From Gemmatimonadota bacterium (GTDB lineage: Bacteria > Gemmatimonadota > Gemmatimonadetes > Gemmatimonadales > GWC2-71-9): a stretch of 28,231 nucleotides of DNA. Shown in pieces: positions 22,953 through 28,231 of the stretch (position 1 is the stretch's first letter; every line of letters starts with the position of its first letter). The notes below the pieces were generated by a model. That model did not search any database. It was not told the DNA's origin and worked only from the letters and a program-made list of their open reading frames with translations. A program made the position numbers and the translations under genes. The stretch lies in NCBI GenBank assembly GCA_003221075.1, contig QHUF01000280.1, positions 1-28,231 of the forward strand, given 5' to 3'.

Positions 22953-25900
22953 TCCTGCGATGGGATGCTCCGGATGCGGCGACGCTCCGGCGCGTTCTGG
23001 TCGACCTGCCCCGCCCCGCTTCACCCCCGCGCTCGACGCATTTCCGCGACGTCTACTTCGACACGAGCGATGGCGACCTACGCAGGCGCGGCGCCCGTTG
23101 CCGGCTGCGCTTCACCGCGGACGGGGAGCGCTGGCTGACAATCTGGCAACCCGAGGGAGTGCGCATCGAAGAGCAGGTGCGCGAGCTGGATGCCGCTGCC
23201 GCACTCAACAGCGCATCGGCGCCGGCCCTGCGGGTGCGCGCGCTGATCGATCCGTCCCGGCTCGCTTCGTGGATCGAGCGCGACGTAGAACGCACCTGGC
23301 GAACGCTCCAGCTTCCGCTACTCCAGTTCCCGCTGTGCGACGTCATCGCGGACACGCTCGTCGTACGCCGGGCGGAACTGGCCGCCACGCTGTCGGAGCT
23401 GAGTGTGCGCGCGCGCCGCTGGGGGCAGCCCTCTGCCGGCCGTCTGGCGCGCGAGCTGGAAGCGGCGCTGTCACTGCGGCCCGCGGGCAACGATCCCCTG
23501 CAGCGCGCCGTGGCGGCACTCGACGCCGTCGAAGCCGAAGGGATCGGCCGGGAGCTGCGCGGCGAACGGGAAGTGGCGCTCGTCCCCGTCGAGCACGGCC
23601 GCGTGGGATTGTGCCGCGCCGGCGCCGAGCTGCGCCTCCCCGTTCACCAGGGGAGCGGTGAAGCGGCGTGCCGCGCGGCGCTGCGTGAGCTCGTGGGGAG
23701 TGGGGAAGGACAGCTGCGACTCCTCGGTGTGGTCCCGCGATCGGGCGATCGCGTTCCCCTCGAGGTCTGGACCGCGCGGCGTCTGCACCGGCACTCGAGC
23801 AACGGTGAGACACTGCAGTGGTTCGCCCCCGCCGATCTGGTGGCGCGCGTCGGCTCTCCGATGCTGCGGGACCCCGGAACGCTCGCCGCCCTGACGGTCG
23901 CGGCTCGCTCCCCGCTGGTTCCCGAATGGTCGGGCGCGCCATTCGGTGATGCGTCTGGAGCGGCCGAGCCACCTGTTGCGGACGACGTGGCGCGCGCGAG
24001 CCGTGTCACGTTGACCGAGCTCCGTGTGGCGACGCTCCCGGAACAGGCGAAGGATCCAGCCCGCCTGGCGCCCGAGCAGTTTCTCAATGCCGAACTGTCG
24101 TGGCTCGAGTTCAACGCACGCGTCCTCGAGCTCGCCGAGGATCCGCGGACGCCGCTGGCAGCCCGCCTGCGATTTCTCAGCATCTTTGCCACGAACCTCG
24201 ATCAATTCGTCATGACGCAGATCGGCGCGCTGAAGCAGCTCGTCGCCGTGGGTCGCAACGTGGCGGCGGCGGATGGCGGCGGCCTCACGCCGCAAGAAAC
24301 ACTCGACGCGTTTGCGGTACGGCTTCGTCCGCTGCTGGCACGCCAGTATCGCATGTTTCACACGCTGGCGGCGGGGCTTGCGATCGCCCGCTGGGACGAG
24401 CTGACGGACGAGGAGCGCGCGCAGCTCCGCGGCCGGTGCGTCGATGAGATCCTTCCCTTCGTGAGTCCGAAGGCGCTCACGCGCGCGCCCGGCCACCCCT
24501 TCCCGTTAGTGGGCGACCGCCGTCTCGCACTGCTGGTCGCGCTGCGCGACCGGCCGGGGACACCCCTGCACTACGCCATCGCGGAGATGTCCCCTGACCT
24601 GCCGCGATTCGTCGCGGTCTCGCCCGACGGCCGCCGCATCGCGACGGAGGATCTGATCCGGGCGAACCTCGACCTCCTGTATCCTGGGCGAAGCATCGCG
24701 GCGGCGCACGCGTTCCGGCTGACGCGGAGCGGCGACCTGCAGCTGGACGAAACCACGACGGCGAACTTCCTGCAGGCGATCGAGGAGGAGCTGGTGCGAC
24801 GCCAGTCGCGCCCCGTCCTGCGCATCGAGTTCGAATCCGGCACGCCCCAGGCGCTGCAGGACCTGCTGCAACGCGAGCTCCGCCTCGAAGAAAGCGAGCG
24901 CGAAGGCACGCTGAGTGCCGCCGACGTCTACGTCTCCGATGGAGCCGTCGATCTGGGCGGCCTGCGCGAGATCGCCGCGTCAGCCGCGCTTCCCGATTAT
25001 CCGGCGTTCGCGCCGGCGCAGCCATTTGATTCGCAGCGCAGCGTGGCCGAACAGCTCGACGAGCGTGACGTGCTCGTCTATCACCCGCACGATTCTTTCC
25101 CGGGCAGCTTCGAGCGACTCATTACCGAGGCGGCTGAAGACCCGAGCGTCCAGGCGATCAAGCTGACCCTGTACCGCCCCGGTGGACCCTCGGCCATCGC
25201 GGACGCGCTGCGGCGCGCGGCGCTCGCCGGCAAGGACGTCTCGGTGATCGTCGAGCTCAAAGCCCGATTCGACGAGGCCCGTAACATCAGCTGGGCACGA
25301 AGCCTGGAGCGCGATGGCCACATCGGCAGCGGCAACTACAATCCCGATACCGCGCTCGCCTACACCGACGTCGGCCTCTTCACCGCCGATCCTCGCATCA
25401 CCGCCGACGTGCACGCGCTGTTCAACGAGCTGACCGGATCGAGTCACGCGCCGCAGGCTCAGCTGCGTCACCTCTTCGTCGCGCCAACGACCCTGCTCGA
25501 GCGCTTATTGGCGCTGATCGAGCGCGAGACCGAGCATGCGCGCTCGGGCCGGCGTGCGCACATCCGTGCAAAGCTCAACGCGCTTTCCGATTCGACTGTG
25601 ATCCAGGCCCTGTACCGCGCGTCGCAGGCGGGCGTCGACATCGATCTCGTGGTGCGCGGGATCTGCACGCTGCGCCCCGGCGTCCCCGGCCTGTCCGAAC
25701 GTATTCGGGTCGTGAGCATCCTGGGCCGGTTTCTCGAGCACGCCCGGATCTACCACTTCGCCAATGGCGGGGGTGACGCAGAGGAGTACTACATCGGGTC
25801 CGCGGACTGGCGGCCGCGCAATCTGCGGCGCCGGGTGGAGGTCGTGACTCCCGTGTTCGACCCGGCCGCCCGGCGGACGTTGGACACCATCTTGGCAAGG

Positions 25901-25969
25901 GAGCTGACGGCTCCGGCGGCCTGGTTGCTCCGACCCGACGGAGGCTACGACCGCACACAGTCCTCGTAA
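22949..25969 (+). CDS. CYTH-like / Nudix-like / polyphosphate kinase 1 fusion protein
   Basis: 1006 residues, about 300 longer than usual PPK1. Residues 1-180 resemble a CYTH tunnel domain (VYFDTSDGDLRRRGARCRLRF at 35-55; ERWLTIW) but lack its N-terminal ExExK. Residues 205-315 look Nudix-like, with a degenerate box around GEAACRAALRELVG. PPK1 starts near 372: FLNAELSWLEFNARVLE, then VYHPHDSFPGSFERL (710-724), AIKLTLYR, VELKARFDEARNISWARSLE and FLEHARIY, whose His931 matches E. coli H592. Between G790 and H791 about 31 residues are missing compared with E. coli PPK, including H435, the phosphorylated catalytic histidine, and its HAK motif. PPK1 reversibly makes polyphosphate from ATP; activity here is doubtful. 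Confidence 0.88.
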   Translation: MILRWDAPDAATLRRVLVDLPRPASPPRSTHFRDVYFDTSDGDLRRRGARCRLRFTADGERWLTIWQPEGVRIEEQVRELDAAAALNSASAPALRVRALIDPSRLASWIERDVERTWRTLQLPLLQFPLCDVIADTLVVRRAELAATLSELSVRARRWGQPSAGRLARELEAALSLRPAGNDPLQRAVAALDAVEAEGIGRELRGEREVALVPVEHGRVGLCRAGAELRLPVHQGSGEAACRAALRELVGSGEGQLRLLGVVPRSGDRVPLEVWTARRLHRHSSNGETLQWFAPADLVARVGSPMLRDPGTLAALTVAARSPLVPEWSGAPFGDASGAAEPPVADDVARASRVTLTELRVATLPEQAKDPARLAPEQFLNAELSWLEFNARVLELAEDPRTPLAARLRFLSIFATNLDQFVMTQIGALKQLVAVGRNVAAADGGGLTPQETLDAFAVRLRPLLARQYRMFHTLAAGLAIARWDELTDEERAQLRGRCVDEILPFVSPKALTRAPGHPFPLVGDRRLALLVALRDRPGTPLHYAIAEMSPDLPRFVAVSPDGRRIATEDLIRANLDLLYPGRSIAAAHAFRLTRSGDLQLDETTTANFLQAIEEELVRRQSRPVLRIEFESGTPQALQDLLQRELRLEESEREGTLSAADVYVSDGAVDLGGLREIAASAALPDYPAFAPAQPFDSQRSVAEQLDERDVLVYHPHDSFPGSFERLITEAAEDPSVQAIKLTLYRPGGPSAIADALRRAALAGKDVSVIVELKARFDEARNISWARSLERDGHIGSGNYNPDTALAYTDVGLFTADPRITADVHALFNELTGSSHAPQAQLRHLFVAPTTLLERLLALIERETEHARSGRRAHIRAKLNALSDSTVIQALYRASQAGVDIDLVVRGICTLRPGVPGLSERIRVVSILGRFLEHARIYHFANGGGDAEEYYIGSADWRPRNLRRRVEVVTPVFDPAARRTLDTILARELTAPAAWLLRPDGGYDRTQSS

Positions 25970-26041
25970 GGGTCCGCTGACACGCAAAACGTTGTGACAC
26001 GTGCCCTTGCGATGCGCGCACGACTCTTTAATCGTGAGTAT

Positions 26042-28231
26042 ATGAGCACGGCCAGCGCCGACCGACTGCGCACCCGAGCTGCGGTCTTGGCCGCACTCGT
26101 CGTTGCCGTGCACAGCGGCGTCGTGCTGATCGGTTGGGCCGCTCGCTGGTCGCTCTTCCTCAGTCCTCCGCCCAGCTTCATCCCGATGGCACCGACCACC
26201 GCGCTCGCGTTTCTCGCGCTGAGTCTCACCCTCATCGCCCGCATGCTGGCACCCGCAGGTTCACCGCTCCGAAGCGTGGGCACAGTGTTGTCGTGGGTCG
26301 TCGCGACGTTGGCCGTCGTCAACATCGCGCTGCCCTCGGTGCTGGATCAGATCTTCGGCGGGGCGGCGGGCCAATTCGGTCGCGTCCGGCTCGGCGTGAT
26401 GTCGCCGGTGACGGCCGCAGCGCTCGTGCCGCTGGCGCTCGCCATCGCCGCCACGGGCCCGCGGCCGCATTACGCCGGCGCGCTGGCGACGGTCGCCGCG
26501 ATCGTGGGCGCGACGGTGGCGCTCGGATATGCGTACGGGACGCCGCTGCTCTACGGCGGCGGCACGATTCCCGTCTCGCTGCCGACGGGCTTGAGCCTCC
26601 TCGTCCTCGGTGTCGCCACGGTGCTGACCGCCGGCCCGGACGTGTGGCCGCTCGACCGCTTGGTCGGGGATCAGCCACGCGCGCGCATGTTGCGTGCGTT
26701 CCTTCCCGCGACCGCCGGGCTGGTCGTGCTCATCGGTTTGCTCGATGCGCGGCTTGCCGAGCTATTCGGCGGCGATCGCGTCCTGATCGCGGCATGGTTC
26801 GCGGTAATCGGGGTCGCGCTCGTCGCGCTACTCGTCTCTCGGATCTCGCGCCACATCGCCAACGAGATCGATCGGGCGAACGCGGAGCAGCATCGGGCCG
26901 AGCGGCGCTATCGGGAGATGTTCGAACAGTCCCTGGCCGGCGTATCCACGACGCGGGTCAGTGATGGACGCATCCTGCTGTGCAACGAACGGCTGGCCAC
27001 GATCTTTGGGTATGACTCCGCCGCGGAGTTCATGGAGCACACGGCCCGAGACCTCTGGTCGGATCCGGCCGATCGCGACCGCATGGTTGCAGCTCTGCGA
27101 GAGTCATCCACGCTACGCAATTACGAAGTGCACATGCGGCGCAAAGATGGGAAACCTCTTTGGCTCTTGTGCAACATCACGCTGCGAGAGGGACCGAACG
27201 GGGAGGCGCTGCTCGAGAACGTCACGGTGGACGTCAGCGATCGGAAGTCACTCGAGCAGCAGCTCTGGCAAGCCCAGAAACTGGACGCGCTCGGCAGTCT
27301 CGCGGGTGGCGTCGCGCACGACTTCAACAATCTCCTGACGGCGATCATCGGCTACGCCGACATCCTGCGCGACGACCTGGGCTCGAATTCCCAACACGCG
27401 GAAGACCTCAACGAAATCATCAAGGCGAGCGATCGCGCCACGGCGTTGACGCGGCAGCTGCTCGCATTCTCCCGCCGGCAACCGTTCGAGCCCAAGTCGA
27501 TGCGGATCGATGAGCGCGTGACGGATATGGAGAAGATGCTGCGCCGGTTGTTGGGACCGCCGGTGCGGCTCGTCACGGCGACCGACGCCGATCTCGCCGC
27601 AATCATGGCGGATCCCAACCAGCTCGAGCAGGTCGTCCTGAATCTCGCGGTGAACAGCCGCGATGCGATGCCTCAGGGAGGCACGCTGACGATCGAGACG
27701 CGCAACGTTCGGCTGGACGAGCCGTACGCGCTCGGGGCGTCCGCCGTTCCGCCCGGCTCCTACGTGATGCTGGCCGTCAGTGACACCGGTTCCGGAATGA
27801 GTCCCGAAACGCTCGGCCGCCTGTTCGAGCCGTTCTTTACGACCAAAGAAAAGGGCAAAGGCACGGGTCTCGGGTTGTCCACCGTCTATGGGATCGTCAA
27901 GCAAAGCCAGGGCCACGTGATCGTGTACAGCGAGCCCGGGGTAGGCACCACGTTCAAGTGCTACTTCCCCATCAGCGACGTGCGTCCCCGGATCTCCCGG
28001 CCCATGCACGCACCGCTCGAGGTCAAGGGCACCGAAACGATCCTGCTCGTCGAAGACGAAGAGCCGATCCGCCTGCTTGCCGCCACCGCACTCGAGCGGA
28101 ACGGCTACAAGATCCTCGCCGCAAGTGACGGGGATGCCGCCATGGCGCTGGCCGCTGAGCACCCGGGCCCGATCCACCTGCTCCTCTCGGACGGCGTGTT
28201 GTCGGGAGTGCGCGTGCCGGAGCTGCTGCGC
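26042..28231 (+). CDS. PAS-containing hybrid histidine kinase (3' partial)
   Basis: The frame is open from ATG 26042 to the window end, 730 residues, with no stop. Order of parts: about seven to eight membrane helices (residues 15-275), a PAS domain (about 288-405; RRYREMFEQSLAGV at the start, then GYDSAAEFM and HMRRKDGK), HisKA with the phospho-accepting His426 in GGVAHDFNNLLTAIIGYADI, a full ATPase domain with DPNQLEQVVLNLAVNSRDAM (N-box), DTGSGM, FEPFFTTK and GTGLGLSTVYG, and the first part of a receiver from about 664 (ETILLVEDEE, then LLLSDGVLSG). It senses an unknown signal and should pass phosphate to its receiver or a separate regulator. It starts 72 nt after the PPK1 fusion gene; no strong Shine-Dalgarno is seen. 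Confidence 0.88.
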   Translation, partial: MSTASADRLRTRAAVLAALVVAVHSGVVLIGWAARWSLFLSPPPSFIPMAPTTALAFLALSLTLIARMLAPAGSPLRSVGTVLSWVVATLAVVNIALPSVLDQIFGGAAGQFGRVRLGVMSPVTAAALVPLALAIAATGPRPHYAGALATVAAIVGATVALGYAYGTPLLYGGGTIPVSLPTGLSLLVLGVATVLTAGPDVWPLDRLVGDQPRARMLRAFLPATAGLVVLIGLLDARLAELFGGDRVLIAAWFAVIGVALVALLVSRISRHIANEIDRANAEQHRAERRYREMFEQSLAGVSTTRVSDGRILLCNERLATIFGYDSAAEFMEHTARDLWSDPADRDRMVAALRESSTLRNYEVHMRRKDGKPLWLLCNITLREGPNGEALLENVTVDVSDRKSLEQQLWQAQKLDALGSLAGGVAHDFNNLLTAIIGYADILRDDLGSNSQHAEDLNEIIKASDRATALTRQLLAFSRRQPFEPKSMRIDERVTDMEKMLRRLLGPPVRLVTATDADLAAIMADPNQLEQVVLNLAVNSRDAMPQGGTLTIETRNVRLDEPYALGASAVPPGSYVMLAVSDTGSGMSPETLGRLFEPFFTTKEKGKGTGLGLSTVYGIVKQSQGHVIVYSEPGVGTTFKCYFPISDVRPRISRPMHAPLEVKGTETILLVEDEEPIRLLAATALERNGYKILAASDGDAAMALAAEHPGPIHLLLSDGVLSGVRVPELLR

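Noticed and set aside
26134..26964. 276-codon frame within the hybrid kinase region
   Set aside because: It is an alternate frame of the open-ended kinase gene starting at 26042, whose PAS, HisKA and ATPase motifs are clear.

Overview
This is a GC-rich bacterial chromosome segment with strong G/C preference at third codon positions, very tight packing and many 4-nt gene overlaps. Several lipoprotein-like or signal-peptide proteins and an outer-membrane barrel-like protein point to a diderm. The gene set (ECF42/DGPF cluster, DUF2277, SufR-like regulator, two diguanylate cyclases, four tRNA genes without encoded CCA) would fit a soil Gemmatimonadota- or Acidobacteriota-like organism, but no rRNA or other phylogenetic marker is present, so this is an inference. 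No insertion sequence, CRISPR array or replication origin was seen.

Layout. 1-3226: a phospholipase D/cardiolipin synthase-type protein (5' cut off), a secreted protein of unknown function and a stand-alone 5'-3' exonuclease, all on +. 3213-4866: a queuosine-precursor block with queF (-) diverging from queC-queE (+); queC carries an internal deletion plus frameshift. 4874-7639: a DUF4142 protein and a plastocyanin-like protein (-) diverge from a SufR-like Fe-S regulator and a FAD-dependent reductase (+), with an operator-like inverted repeat between them. 7628-11484 (-): an ECF42-type cluster of two DGPF/YCII proteins, the sigma factor, a DoxX protein and a MATE exporter, with an ECF42-like promoter upstream. 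11619-16089: DUF2277, tRNA-Leu, a degenerate kinase fused to a receiver domain, a large lipoprotein, an outer-membrane barrel-like protein, tRNA-Lys, and a phage-repressor-like protein whose stop codon lies inside tRNA-Lys. 16164-19908: a secreted EF-hand-like protein, a TPR protein made of two tandem 333-residue copies, a cytosolic diguanylate cyclase and two tRNA-Glu genes.

20015-25969 is the most interesting part. A membrane diguanylate cyclase is followed by a CotH-like conserved protein, a DUF4956 membrane protein and a 1006-residue protein that joins a CYTH-like domain, a Nudix-like middle domain and a polyphosphate kinase 1 (PPK1) module. In other bacteria DUF4956 and CotH-like genes accompany VTC-type polyphosphate polymerases; here that slot is taken by the CYTH-PPK1 fusion. 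Its PPK1 part lacks the segment bearing the phosphorylated catalytic histidine. A PAS-containing hybrid histidine kinase starts at 26042 and runs off the end of the window.

Two conserved enzymes (QueC and PPK1) thus each miss an internal stretch of roughly 90-120 nt. This is either real gene decay or remodelling, or a deletion artefact of sequencing or assembly, and should be settled before biology is built on it.
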